From Photobacterium arenosum (lineage in GTDB: Bacteria; Pseudomonadota; Gammaproteobacteria; Enterobacterales; Vibrionaceae), in contig NZ_JACYTP010000008.1 of NCBI RefSeq assembly GCF_014841115.1, forward strand, positions 62,001 to 126,000: a stretch of 64,000 nt of DNA, read 5' to 3'. Positions 54,047-62,852 of this stretch are shown piece after piece (within the stretch, counting starts at the first letter, position 1; each line of letters starts with the position of its first letter). The position numbers and the translations under genes are program-made. The notes under the pieces were generated by a model, which had not been told where the DNA came from, ran no database searches, and saw nothing but the letters and a program-made list of their open reading frames with translations.

Positions 54047-55501
54047 ATGCCGGTAACAGTAAGTGCAGATGGGTTGAGTATTGTCCACCAAGGCTCGGAG
54101 GGCGTAGCAAACGCCGATATTCCGGATGTTTGTATGACACAGTGCGGACCACCTGTTGTGCCGATTCCTTATTCCAATGAAGCCAAATCGGCCGATCTGG
54201 TGGAGGGTACGACGACAGTGACAATGGACGGTGGCAACAGTATCGCGATCAAACCCAGCAAATTCTCGACCAGTACCGGCGATGAAGGTGGAGACAAGAA
54301 GGGCATAGTCTCTGGTGTCATTCAGGGAGAAGCCGCTTTTGTCACTGCCTCTGCCACCGTCAAAATCGAAGGCGAAGGGGTTGCCCGCTTGTCTGACATG
54401 ATGACCATGAACAAAGCCAATACCATGTGCCTGTCTGGCGTATCCCAAGCCAGTGTCGAGGTACCGCCAGACGAAGCCGCAACGTTTGATGTCACCCTGA
54501 GTTGCCGATACCCAACGGGTGCTCCGTTGGTAAATGCGCCTTTTACGGTTACTGATGAAGGCGGGGCGGAGCTGGGCAGCGGCACTCTGGATGCTTCCGG
54601 ACAGGCCGTGGTCAGCGGGTTGGAAGAAACCCTGTGTCTCTTCAATATTCAGGAATCTCAGGATCCGTATCAGCCTTACAATAACCTGCCGGAAAATAGC
54701 GTCGAAAACCCGTATCCGGATTTATTCAGCTATTGCTCAGCTGTGGCGGGCAATCGCGTGCCGTTCTGGCAGGAACGCAGTGGCGTACGCAACGACTGGG
54801 GCGTTTTGCTGTCGGAAACCTTCTCTGATCCGGATTTCGAATCACTGGTGCGGTTTGAAAGCCAGTTCAGCGCCACGTATTTCGCCACCGAACATCAGCA
54901 TAAAGTGTTTGGCGAATGTTTTGTGTCAGCACTGGATTGGATTCAACGCGACGCAGACACAGTCGATCACTACGTACCGCTGATTCACAGCCTGGCGCCA
55001 CTGTGCCATCCGCAGGGGCATATTCTCGATGCCTTGTTCACGCCGGATGAGTTTCTGCCGCCGGCCTTTTTGCTGGGTGGTGTGCGCTATCACGGCACAG
55101 GCAACAGCATCGAATACATCCGCAATATGGACTGGGACGCTGTCGCTCAGTCGTTCAGTCAATACATCGACAATTTTGTCGGTGTGATAGCCGATTATCT
55201 CGCCTTTATTAAACTGCAGGCTGAATACGAGCACCGCACCGTGATAGTAGAAGGGATTGCCCGCTATGAAGACGGCTTGAAAACCCTGAAGCGGCTTCTG
55301 CCGGACATTACGGCACAATATTTTTCTTCGTTAAGTGAGAAGTTGGTGCAGCTAATTGAAAACGCAGAAGAAAGTATTGTGACAAACACCCAGGTTTCCG
55401 GTTACAGTTCCACAGTCGGCCAGGTGACTGCTGTGGTTTTCACAACAGCAAACACCGGACAGGAAAGCCTGATTCCGTTCCTCGATGTGTATTCAGACTA
55501 A
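54047..55501 (+). CDS. PAAR-like (DUF4150) T6SS tip protein with C-terminal extension
   Basis: A 484-aa protein. The N-terminal ~135 residues are a DUF4150/PAAR-like domain (DIPDVCMTQCGPPVVPIPYSN, VTMDGGNSIAI, GDEGG, EGEGVARLSDMMTMN), which caps the VgrG spike. Residues ~145-205 look like a transthyretin-type beta domain (FDVTLSCRYPTGAPLVNAPF, GTLDASGQAVVSGL), a common effector-docking element. The C-terminal ~280 residues are unassigned. It starts at ATG 54047 behind GAGGACGGGTA and ends 12 bp before the effector gene, so it most likely carries that effector on the spike tip. It could also hold a toxin activity of its own. Confidence 0.85.
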   Translation: MPVTVSADGLSIVHQGSEGVANADIPDVCMTQCGPPVVPIPYSNEAKSADLVEGTTTVTMDGGNSIAIKPSKFSTSTGDEGGDKKGIVSGVIQGEAAFVTASATVKIEGEGVARLSDMMTMNKANTMCLSGVSQASVEVPPDEAATFDVTLSCRYPTGAPLVNAPFTVTDEGGAELGSGTLDASGQAVVSGLEETLCLFNIQESQDPYQPYNNLPENSVENPYPDLFSYCSAVAGNRVPFWQERSGVRNDWGVLLSETFSDPDFESLVRFESQFSATYFATEHQHKVFGECFVSALDWIQRDADTVDHYVPLIHSLAPLCHPQGHILDALFTPDEFLPPAFLLGGVRYHGTGNSIEYIRNMDWDAVAQSFSQYIDNFVGVIADYLAFIKLQAEYEHRTVIVEGIARYEDGLKTLKRLLPDITAQYFSSLSEKLVQLIENAEESIVTNTQVSGYSSTVGQVTAVVFTTANTGQESLIPFLDVYSD

Positions 55502-55513
55502 GGTGACACGAGC

Positions 55514-57751
55514 ATGAAAACCGCATTTCCCATCTGTCAGGTCGACGGTAGCCAGTTCAACGATGTGTCTGCACTGAAGGTGCTGCTGAACGGGCAGACC
55601 AGTGGCCGTTACATCATCAGCAAAGGCCGTGGCTGGCACGGTGGCATTCACTTCAATAATCGCATTGCATTCTGGGCACAGCACTTCCAGCCAGTTCAGG
55701 CCATGGCCGACGGTGAGCTGGTGGCTTATCGCATGGCGGAAGAATACCCGACCACACAGTATCAGGAGACCACTTCCAGTTACAGCAACAACTTCTGCCT
55801 GCTGCGCCATACCTTCCAGAACCCGGATAAAGAAGACGAAAGTTATACTTTCTATTCCCTCTACATGCATTTGCAATCGCAGAAGGAAATTCAGGATTCG
55901 ATCACAGCGGCAGAGAGCGCGAGTCAGATATCCTATATCCGCTTGAAAAAGAACTGGAACTCTCGGAGTGAGCCGGGAAGTGCAGATTTTGACAAGAAAG
56001 TGTTACTGCCTAAAGATTCAATCCTGAAGCTTATTGATCCTTCACGAGCAACAGTAACCAAAGACAAGATTAGAAATACCGAATATGACTTTCTTAAGGT
56101 CAAGGTGGTCTGCGTCGGTCAGTATGTTGGTAATAAGGATAAAGTTAAGATTCAGAATGAAGCCGATCAGAAGCTGAATCAAGAGGTCTGGCTGGCCATT
56201 AAGCAATACGGTGAAGGCACCAATCCAGAGGAGTTTTGGAACAATTTGGCTGAGCCGTTAACCAAACAAATGCCACCATGGCACACCCAAAATGGCCCGG
56301 AAAATAATTTGCCCATCGTCGCTGATGGTACCGTCCAGGTACCCGAACTGCCGATGAACATTAAAGCCGGCGAACACCTGGGTTATCTGGGCAAGTACGA
56401 GTACCTGAAAAATGCCCAGGGCAATATTGATCAGGAATACCGCGTTCATCTTGAAGTGTTCTCAAATGATCGCCCGCCTGAATATTTCCTTAAAGCTCTG
56501 GCTGGTGGACAAGAAGAACATGGTTTTCAGGTTATCGACGGCAGCAGCAGTACCGGCGTAATGGAGCCGGCAAACACCTTCTTCAACGACATTCGCCGCG
56601 CAATCGACACAGATAACGACGGCCAGATCTCAGAAAACGAACTGGTTGCCTTCTATCAGGCCGCCACGAACAGACTTGAAAAAGTAATCGCCAAGCACCC
56701 GAGTGAGTGGTATTCCAAGGCAGAAGAGCACTGGTTTAATCAAGTATTGGCAATGAGCCAAAAGTTGACAGAAGCAAGTTTAAGCCGATATTTTGATTCG
56801 ACTGAAAGTTATATGTCGTCGGAATTTCGTAAAAACTTCGTACAGTCATACGACAGTTTTGCCATCCATGAAAAAGAGCGCATCGATAACACCAGTTGGA
56901 TGCAGGATATCAACCCTGAAAAACTAGAACTAAAGCCAGAGGTTTGGCATTTTTGGCCGTTTACTATCGGTAGCTATGGATACCAGATATCTAAAGAAAA
57001 AATGGCTGCGTTATTCCCCGATGCTCCAGAAGGGAAGCGAGAAGAAGTTCGGATTTTATTTAATGCTAATGCTGAACTATTCGAAATCAATACGCATGAA
57101 CGTGCGGCTCAGTTTTTTGCGCAGATTAGAGAGGAAGTAGGTGATAGCCTGCTTGGGAAAGAAGAAGACTTATGGTATAGCGTCGAAGGGTTAAGAGGTA
57201 AAGCATATTTTCTAACTTACACAACTGAAGCAGATCAGTTAGGATATAAAAGAATAACAAGCGATGAGTATGCTATTTTATCTGAACAGGATAAAGGAAA
57301 GTATACTAAAAGAAAATCTTATTACTATTCTCAATTCCCTCAGGAATATGAAATTGCTAAAAGAGTTTATGCTTGCCCTAATGGTTATTTTGAATTGATA
57401 CAAGGAGGGGATGAATCCGGTTGGTTATATAGAGGGAAAGGTTTTATTCAGTTAACATGGTTAGTTAATTATAAAGATGTACAAAAGGTTCTTGAGGATA
57501 AAATAAAAGGTTTTGAGTTTGACATTGTTAACAATCCGGAGGTTTTGCTAGAAACTAAAGTTGGTTTTCTCTCTGCACTAGGATTTTGGGAGTTAAAAAA
57601 AATCAATAATGTAGTTGATGGAACTATTGAGTCAACGGATAGAGTTACAGATATAGTCAATAAACGTACACCAAGTAGAGCTGAACGAAGACAGCATTTT
57701 TTAGATGCCTATAAAGTATTAACAGGAAGGTTGGATATAATTGATGAATAA
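55514..57751 (+). CDS. bifunctional peptidoglycan-hydrolase T6SS effector, TseP-like
   Basis: A 745-aa protein without signal peptide. Residues ~35-330 have M23-like endopeptidase/amidase features (GRGWHGGIHF, FYSLYMHLQS, EYRVHLEVFSND). Residues 366-378 form an EF-hand loop (DTDNDGQISENEL). Residues ~496-735 resemble a GH19-type muramidase (ALFPDAPEGKREE, FFAQIREEVGD with the probable catalytic Glu, WLYRGKGFIQLTWLVNY). The same two-enzyme layout is known for TseP of Aeromonas, which cuts both peptide and glycan of the wall in target periplasm. It follows a PAAR-like gene and overlaps the first candidate immunity gene. DNA becomes clearly AT-rich from about 57000. Confidence 0.85.
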   Translation: MKTAFPICQVDGSQFNDVSALKVLLNGQTSGRYIISKGRGWHGGIHFNNRIAFWAQHFQPVQAMADGELVAYRMAEEYPTTQYQETTSSYSNNFCLLRHTFQNPDKEDESYTFYSLYMHLQSQKEIQDSITAAESASQISYIRLKKNWNSRSEPGSADFDKKVLLPKDSILKLIDPSRATVTKDKIRNTEYDFLKVKVVCVGQYVGNKDKVKIQNEADQKLNQEVWLAIKQYGEGTNPEEFWNNLAEPLTKQMPPWHTQNGPENNLPIVADGTVQVPELPMNIKAGEHLGYLGKYEYLKNAQGNIDQEYRVHLEVFSNDRPPEYFLKALAGGQEEHGFQVIDGSSSTGVMEPANTFFNDIRRAIDTDNDGQISENELVAFYQAATNRLEKVIAKHPSEWYSKAEEHWFNQVLAMSQKLTEASLSRYFDSTESYMSSEFRKNFVQSYDSFAIHEKERIDNTSWMQDINPEKLELKPEVWHFWPFTIGSYGYQISKEKMAALFPDAPEGKREEVRILFNANAELFEINTHERAAQFFAQIREEVGDSLLGKEEDLWYSVEGLRGKAYFLTYTTEADQLGYKRITSDEYAILSEQDKGKYTKRKSYYYSQFPQEYEIAKRVYACPNGYFELIQGGDESGWLYRGKGFIQLTWLVNYKDVQKVLEDKIKGFEFDIVNNPEVLLETKVGFLSALGFWELKKINNVVDGTIESTDRVTDIVNKRTPSRAERRQHFLDAYKVLTGRLDIIDE

Positions 57752-58487
57752 GTTTATTATTATATTTTTCGCTATTGTTGCAAGTAAACCATCATTTGCA
57801 AATGAGAGTCAGAAATGTGTGGATTCAATTGTGAAATTGATGAAAAATGATGCATTTAATTCAAATAATGGGGAGCATCACAAAGATGAGTTAAAAGCGT
57901 ACTCCTGTAAAAAAACATCCGATAGTGCCTATACAATAGCCTCATATTTACAGCTCAGTGAGAAAGATAAGAAATATGATTTATATCATTGGCGAGTTTT
58001 GTTAATTAAAGATGAGCAGCGTATTGAATCTTCGTATTCAGGATTCATAGAGGAAGAGACTGAGATTGCAGTCGGTGATGATCCAATTTTATTAGACACT
58101 CATGACTATTATCTTGATGATAACGTCAAAGCATTTGGTGTGATATTGAATGTTGGGTATGCAGCCCCCTGTTCTACAGGTGGCAGGAATCAGTATTTCA
58201 ATTTATTTGTTCAAAACCAGAATAATATGAATCGGGTGTTGATTGATTATCCAATGCAAGATTGGTTTATTTTAAAAGGAAATGCTTGCTATGAAGATCA
58301 AAGAGTCATCAAGCAGATAGTAAATTCATCCGTTGAAGTACAAGAAACAAAAACAAATGGGTTCTACGATTTACTAGTAAAACGTAGAGAAATAATTGAA
58401 AATGAACGAGATGAGGTGCTGGATGAGCAACTGAAAGTCATTCACCGCAATAAGCTACTGAAGTTTGATGGTCATTTTTATCGATGA
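57744..58487 (+). CDS. exported candidate immunity protein, family X copy 1
   Basis: A 247-aa Sec-exported protein (signal MNKFIIIFFAIVASKPSFA). Its start overlaps the effector gene by 8 bp, the usual linkage of an effector and its immunity gene, and periplasmic location is where protection from a wall hydrolase is needed. Family X motifs are HWRVLLI, YYLDDNVKAFGVILNVGYAA, FNLFVQ and LLKFDGHFY. Related proteins are encoded at 60872 and, broken, at 62490. ATG 57744 is chosen over the TTG at 57741. No named family was recognised. Immunity is inferred from position, export and paralogy. Confidence 0.65.
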   Translation: MNKFIIIFFAIVASKPSFANESQKCVDSIVKLMKNDAFNSNNGEHHKDELKAYSCKKTSDSAYTIASYLQLSEKDKKYDLYHWRVLLIKDEQRIESSYSGFIEEETEIAVGDDPILLDTHDYYLDDNVKAFGVILNVGYAAPCSTGGRNQYFNLFVQNQNNMNRVLIDYPMQDWFILKGNACYEDQRVIKQIVNSSVEVQETKTNGFYDLLVKRREIIENERDEVLDEQLKVIHRNKLLKFDGHFYR

Positions 58488-58521
58488 TCCGTTACTGATC
58501 ATGTCTTGAGGACGTTAGATA

Positions 58522-59169
58522 ATGAAAGTCAGGTTACCAGCTTTATATTTATTGATGCTTCTGTGGTCATTGAGAACATATGCAGATAATTTATTCAGCT
58601 TTGACTGCCAAATCGACTACACACAAGATATTGTGAGTGAACAAGGTCAATATATTAGACTTGCTCCTTATCAAACCAATTATGATTTTCAAGAGTTAGG
58701 TATTACGGTCGCACCTAAAAATCACCCAGAATATCCAGAAAACTATTTAATTATCAATGAATCTCTGATTAGAAATTATCATATCGAAGTTGAGGGTGAT
58801 AATTTCATTCTGAAAAGTAATGACAAAGTACTCATAAATACGAGTATTAAGAAGCCTTCAGAGGGTATTGTGATCAATGCAAGCATTCAAGAATTTTCAA
58901 AGTCTTACGTGCTTATTGACTTTTCATTTTATAACCCAAAGACCATGCTAAGACAGCATGACTGGCAAATCATGTTTGATAATTATGACGATAAAATTAA
59001 CACTAACAATGTCACTAGGGGGATGAATTTTGAAAATTCATATAGTATTTACGAATGTATGAATGGCCTGGAAGAAACAAATTTTGAAGCCTATCAGGGA
59101 TATTGGGGTAATCTACTAGAAGCAATTCTACAAAAGAAAGTTGAAATAACCCCAGAAAATCCTTATTGA
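58522..59169 (+). CDS. exported protein of unknown function in the immunity array
   Basis: A 215-aa protein with a clear signal peptide (MKVRLPALYLLMLLWSLRTYA) and a mature start DNLFSFDCQ resembling DNLFEFELSC of the protein at 61999, so it may be a distant family Y member. Two cysteines (early and near YSIYEC) could form a disulphide in the periplasm. GAGGACG is upstream of the ATG. It lies 34 bp after family X copy 1 and probably shares its transcript. AT-rich like its neighbours. No domain was recognised. Confidence 0.6.
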   Translation: MKVRLPALYLLMLLWSLRTYADNLFSFDCQIDYTQDIVSEQGQYIRLAPYQTNYDFQELGITVAPKNHPEYPENYLIINESLIRNYHIEVEGDNFILKSNDKVLINTSIKKPSEGIVINASIQEFSKSYVLIDFSFYNPKTMLRQHDWQIMFDNYDDKINTNNVTRGMNFENSYSIYECMNGLEETNFEAYQGYWGNLLEAILQKKVEITPENPY

Positions 59170-59305
59170 TATTCATGTATGGTTACATACAAGGATTCCA
59201 GTGTGCACGTGTTTTTTATCAAAAAAGATGCTCTTTGTATCACAGGTTACAATAATAAAATAAAAGTCGAAATTGATATTGTCAGATGTGGAAGTGGAGA
59301 TATAG

Positions 59306-59818
59306 ATGAATAAGAATAAAATATACCAGAAAACTCTCTATATTATCTTGTCTATTATTTCGTTTTTTTCAGCGGGTAATGAAGCTCGAATTGTAACTGA
59401 AGCATTTAGCTATGAACTGGTTTGTCATGATCTCCATCGGGGGGAAATGATCGTTGATTCGGTGATTGGAGCATATCACGAATATGAAATGGATGATGGG
59501 TACAGCGGTCAAGTAAAACTAGTTATTTCTGACAACCAAATATTAATTTATAAAGATAATGGGCTGATGATTAATGATGAATTAACTTCCAATGCTGTTG
59601 AAATGATAGGGTCATCTAGAATTAAAGTATCAAAAACGGATGATGAATATTTTTCTTTTCATCTAGGTCGTACAGATTTGGTTTTGATACAACATTTAAT
59701 ACAATATGATGAAACATTTAAAGATTTCTTTTTTGAGTGTACAAACACTCCTATGATTGGGAATACAGAAAAATTATTTGAACATATACATAATGTTAAG
59801 ATTAATCAATTACCATGA
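59306..59818 (+). CDS. exported candidate immunity protein, family Y copy 1
   Basis: A 170-aa protein with an N-terminal signal (IYQKTLYIILSIISFFSAG). The mature part shares LVCHDLHRGEMI, YEMDDGYSGQVKLVIS and a C-terminal FFECTNTP with the protein at 61999 (LSCDDLHRGEYI, YEMEDGYSGKVEIIVS, FLECEYVP), so the two are paralogues. The paired cysteines fit a periplasmic fold. GGAG precedes the ATG. Function unknown; the array context suggests immunity. Confidence 0.62.
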   Translation: MNKNKIYQKTLYIILSIISFFSAGNEARIVTEAFSYELVCHDLHRGEMIVDSVIGAYHEYEMDDGYSGQVKLVISDNQILIYKDNGLMINDELTSNAVEMIGSSRIKVSKTDDEYFSFHLGRTDLVLIQHLIQYDETFKDFFFECTNTPMIGNTEKLFEHIHNVKINQLP

Positions 59819-59860
59819 TAATGCTTAATGGAATTGTGCCAACAGGAGAGTGTATAAAAA

Positions 59861-60206
59861 TTGAAGTCAGGGAAAGTGGTTTTGATTATTTTGATATCAG
59901 CAGTGCTTACAGTGATATTTAATCAGAGTCGTGGTTTTAGTCTTCATTGAATGTTCTGTGTGTCATACGACAAATGGGAAGGTGATCTCAATTTGTGGTC
60001 GTGGCCAAGAGCTCATGTATCAATATGGTCGCCCTGGTCATGTTAAGCTGGCATTTACACCCATGATTCTTTGTACTCAGAGTTCAATCGGGATGGTGCC
60101 GGATGATCGTGAAATCGAAACACTACTGTCGCAGTATCGTTATCTGGTACCAGCCGAATTCGATCTTGATGTCTGGGTGAATAAAGACCATGAGGTCGAT
60201 GAGTAA
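59861..60206 (+). pseudogene. decayed exported-protein gene with frameshifts
   Basis: A TTG start at 59861 opens a good signal peptide (KSGKVVLIILISAVLTVIF) that stops at 59950. The expected body continues in another frame (SVCHTTNGKVISICG, MYQYGRPGHVKLAF), a further piece (LYSEFNRDGAG) lies in a third frame, and the tail LLSQYRYLV returns to the previous one. The pattern resembles small exported Cys proteins of unknown function with an xTTNGKxIxxC core. At least two frameshifts are needed to join it, so it is probably dead. Confidence 0.5.
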
Positions 60207-60219
60207 AGAGAGTAATGAG

Positions 60220-60804
60220 ATGAGTCGAAAGGGTTATCAATGTCGCTGGGTTCTTGCTGGGATTTTGGCTGTGTTTGGCGGTTTTTCTTCTGCTCATGCG
60301 GATGATCTTGTCAATCCCGATGACTTGAATGAACTGTATCGTCATTACTTCAAAAAATATGAAACCAAAGATGCGGCATTGAACGAAAAATATCGGGCAC
60401 TTCAAACGATATTGTCTGCAGATGAGTTCTCGCAACTGAAAAGCGTTCAGCGTGCCTGGGTTAAATTCAAAGAAGACTTGTGTGATCATCATCCTTACTT
60501 TGGTGATGACTTTGCTGTGTCCGAGCTGGATCCATCCGCAAAATCAGTCATCTACCTTTGCCTGGCGGAAGTCACTGAAGCACGATTATTAGAGCTGGCA
60601 TATATCACCTCTCAGGAGACGGAACTGGCTTACACCCTTTATGCATCCAAAAACAAAACGCTGCAGGCATCACCAGCGGATCAGAATGCATTGTGGCAAG
60701 CCTATGCAGACAAAAACTGTCAATTCTTGAGCACCTATCTGAAAGAAAACCGAATCGATTGTATGGAAAGACAGCGATTTTATTATTCAGCTTTGCAGCT
60801 TTAA
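60220..60804 (+). CDS. LprI-like (DUF1311) lysozyme-inhibitor-family protein
   Basis: A 194-aa exported protein (signal CRWVLAGILAVFGGFSSAHA). The mature chain matches the LprI N-terminal/DUF1311 pattern: LNELYRHYFKKYETKDAALNEKY, then LKSVQRAWVKFKEDLCD and a later conserved Cys (VIYLCLAEVTEARL). LprI of Mycobacterium is a lysozyme inhibitor; most DUF1311 proteins are untested. Its presence behind a GH19-type muramidase effector makes lysozyme inhibition an attractive inference. ATG 60220, behind GAGAG, gives the cleanest signal; ATG 60190 is in frame and possible. Composition is less AT-rich than the upstream genes. Confidence 0.68.
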   Translation: MSRKGYQCRWVLAGILAVFGGFSSAHADDLVNPDDLNELYRHYFKKYETKDAALNEKYRALQTILSADEFSQLKSVQRAWVKFKEDLCDHHPYFGDDFAVSELDPSAKSVIYLCLAEVTEARLLELAYITSQETELAYTLYASKNKTLQASPADQNALWQAYADKNCQFLSTYLKENRIDCMERQRFYYSALQL

Positions 60805-60871
60805 TTATGGGTCTGAAACCGTGACGATCATGATGTTGAAGAATGCAATGGCTTGAAATGGAAACTGACTG

Positions 60872-61969
60872 ATGAAAAGTACCACCCATATTATTTTTAT
60901 GTTGTGCGCATTATTGTTCGCCAACCACCTCTATGCTTCCGACAGTCAGCCTTGTTCAGAGGCATCGAAGTCAATTCTATTACTTGACTTGTCTCATCAA
61001 GGCTTCGCCGATAAAAAGTTTGACGCGATTGCTTGCAAAATATTGCCTCACAATCAAGATAAAATGCTCGCGTCGTATCTGAAGAATATGACGCAAGACG
61101 GTCACAGTGATCGATATTTATGGCGTGTATTGGTGATTGATCAATCATCCGGAAAAGTCCTATCCAGCTATCGTGATGAAGTTCAGGAAGATGGTGGTAT
61201 TCGAGTAAGTCCATATAGCATCAAGTTGGATACTGCAAGGTATCACTTAAATGAGACAGCACGAGCATTGGGAGTCCGGTTAATGATCGGTACTGCTCCC
61301 CGGTGTGCTGATTCTCTCATAACTGATTTTCTTACATTGTTTGTAGAAAAAGATTCAGAGCTGACGCCTGTCCTTTTGAATCTTCCCACGAATCTTTGGC
61401 AACGACTTGAAGGGGATCACTGTAGTACGAACGATGATCTTTTGATTACGACACAGAGTCATGTCTTCCTTTCTTTTCTAAAGGATCAAACACATGGTTA
61501 TCGGGACATTCGAATCACAACAAAGGTTGAAGAGTCGACTGATTATCCATTAAAGAACATTTATAAATCTGATGTAAAGAAAACAGAGCAAACGCTTCGT
61601 TTTGATGGACAATCTTATCAAGCGACAGAAGTACGGCCAAATCATCCGCAATTACTGAAAGATGTTTATGAGAATCTGGATATCACCACATTTAGAAGTT
61701 CTTTGATGCCAAGACGCACAGAGGAAGAAAGTTGTTTTCCAGATTTTGAAACCATTCCCAAGCCCGTTTATTCAGAAAAGATGATCGTGATGGACAGTGA
61801 ACACTGGTATTACGCTTTAACCCTCACCAAAGAGAACCATTTAGGCTATCACTTTTGTTTTGTGGATAAGTCGAAATTGGGTACTTATTTTACTACGAGC
61901 TCTTTATTGCTGAGAAAGTATGGGAATCGCTATGTCGCATTGAAATTTGAGATAAATGCGTGTGAATAA
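60872..61969 (+). CDS. exported candidate immunity protein, family X copy 2 (extended)
   Basis: A 365-aa exported protein (signal HIIFMLCALLFANHLYA). Residues ~25-255 are family X (AIACKILPHNQDKMLASYL, YLWRVLVIDQSSGKV, LDTARYHLNETARALGVRL, TLRFDGQSYQ). An extra C-terminal domain of ~110 residues (after NHPQLLKDVYEN, with HWYYALTLTKENHLGYHF) is absent from the other family members. The extension may be a fused second module. Its stop overlaps an in-frame ATG of the next gene. Candidate immunity protein; no named family recognised. Confidence 0.62.
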   Translation: MKSTTHIIFMLCALLFANHLYASDSQPCSEASKSILLLDLSHQGFADKKFDAIACKILPHNQDKMLASYLKNMTQDGHSDRYLWRVLVIDQSSGKVLSSYRDEVQEDGGIRVSPYSIKLDTARYHLNETARALGVRLMIGTAPRCADSLITDFLTLFVEKDSELTPVLLNLPTNLWQRLEGDHCSTNDDLLITTQSHVFLSFLKDQTHGYRDIRITTKVEESTDYPLKNIYKSDVKKTEQTLRFDGQSYQATEVRPNHPQLLKDVYENLDITTFRSSLMPRRTEEESCFPDFETIPKPVYSEKMIVMDSEHWYYALTLTKENHLGYHFCFVDKSKLGTYFTTSSLLLRKYGNRYVALKFEINACE

Positions 61970-61998
61970 TGAGTCAGTCAACCAGAAGGAAAAATTTG

Positions 61999-62493
61999 AT
62001 GAAATTAGGCAGTAGAAGCGGTTTGGTATTTTCAGCAATGCTGCTGTTTTCTCATGTCGCTCAAGCCAGCAGTAGTGACAATCTTTTTGAGTTTGAATTG
62101 AGCTGTGATGATTTGCACAGAGGCGAATATATTACCAACGAGTACGGGACCTATCCAGTCTATGAGATGGAAGATGGTTATAGTGGGAAAGTGGAAATAA
62201 TTGTCTCCGGTGAGGATGTCTCGATTTACAGAAATGATGCATTGGCCGTCGAAAAGAAGGTGACTTCCGAATCAGTCACCATGGATCCCTTAGGTTTTCT
62301 GAAAATAGCAACTGCAGAATATAACTATTATACATTCAGCTTTATCGATGATGAGGCGCTTTTGGTGAATCACGTGTTTACAGAAGGTGATACCGTGAAG
62401 GATGCATTTCTGGAGTGCGAGTATGTGCCGGATATCAAGCGGGTGACTGCGCTCTACCAGCATATTCAATCTTTGAAGGTAAATGAATCATGA
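61999..62493 (+). CDS. exported candidate immunity protein, family Y copy 2
   Basis: A 164-aa protein with signal KLGSRSGLVFSAMLLFSHVAQA and a mature part homologous to the protein at 59306 (LSCDDLHRGEY, YEMEDGYSGKVEIIVSGED, FLECEYVP). ATG 61999 is preferred because AAGGA is correctly spaced and the signal peptide is complete; the frame is open from ATG 61969. It overlaps the broken family X gene by ATGA, so X and Y genes occur as coupled pairs here. Function inferred from context only. Confidence 0.65.
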   Translation: MKLGSRSGLVFSAMLLFSHVAQASSSDNLFEFELSCDDLHRGEYITNEYGTYPVYEMEDGYSGKVEIIVSGEDVSIYRNDALAVEKKVTSESVTMDPLGFLKIATAEYNYYTFSFIDDEALLVNHVFTEGDTVKDAFLECEYVPDIKRVTALYQHIQSLKVNES

Positions 62494-62667
62494 AACGATT
62501 GAAATTGATGGTGTCTGCCCCCCTTTTTCTTTTGGTGTGGGCGGGTTCGGCACAGGCCGCGCAAACCCAGTTATGCAGTAATGCCATGATGTCGGTATTG
62601 AAGTCTGATGCCCGCAATCAGAATGATTCTGAATGGAATGAGGATAATTTCAGCTCGGTTGCGTGTA

Positions 62668-62852
62668 CAGGGTGAGAGCATGAGTTAACAAGTTGTAAAA
62701 TCACCATATAAAAAGCATGTTGGGATATACAAAAATAGTGATTTTTAACCGCCTGCCACAGGTGTGAAATGCATGAGGTGTCTAATAATTACTCAACCAG
62801 CCCGAGAGAACTTACGTGTGTTCAAAAAGTGAACATACGTGCTCTCACCCTG
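62668..62852 (+). mobile_element. 185-bp MITE, copy 2, inserted in an immunity-family gene
   Basis: Identical in length and, as read, in sequence and orientation to the element at 2046-2230. Perfect 13-bp terminal inverted repeats and a 10-bp target duplication GTTGCGTGTA (62658-62667 and 62853-62862) define its ends exactly. The different target sequence at the two loci and the identical elements show independent, recent insertion. No transposase gene is in the window. Confidence 0.93.
62685..62712 (+). promoter_or_regulatory. possible outward promoter inside the MITE
   Basis: TTAACA (62685-62690), a 16-bp spacer and TATAAA (62707-62712) each match the sigma-70 hexamers at five of six positions. 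It points toward the 3' half of the split gene and lies 57 bp before an in-frame ATG (62769). Computational match by eye only. Confidence 0.45.

Noticed and set aside
59931..60206. Stand-alone 91-codon gene
   Set aside because: Its expected signal peptide lies in a different frame just upstream, so it is better read as part of a frameshifted pseudogene.
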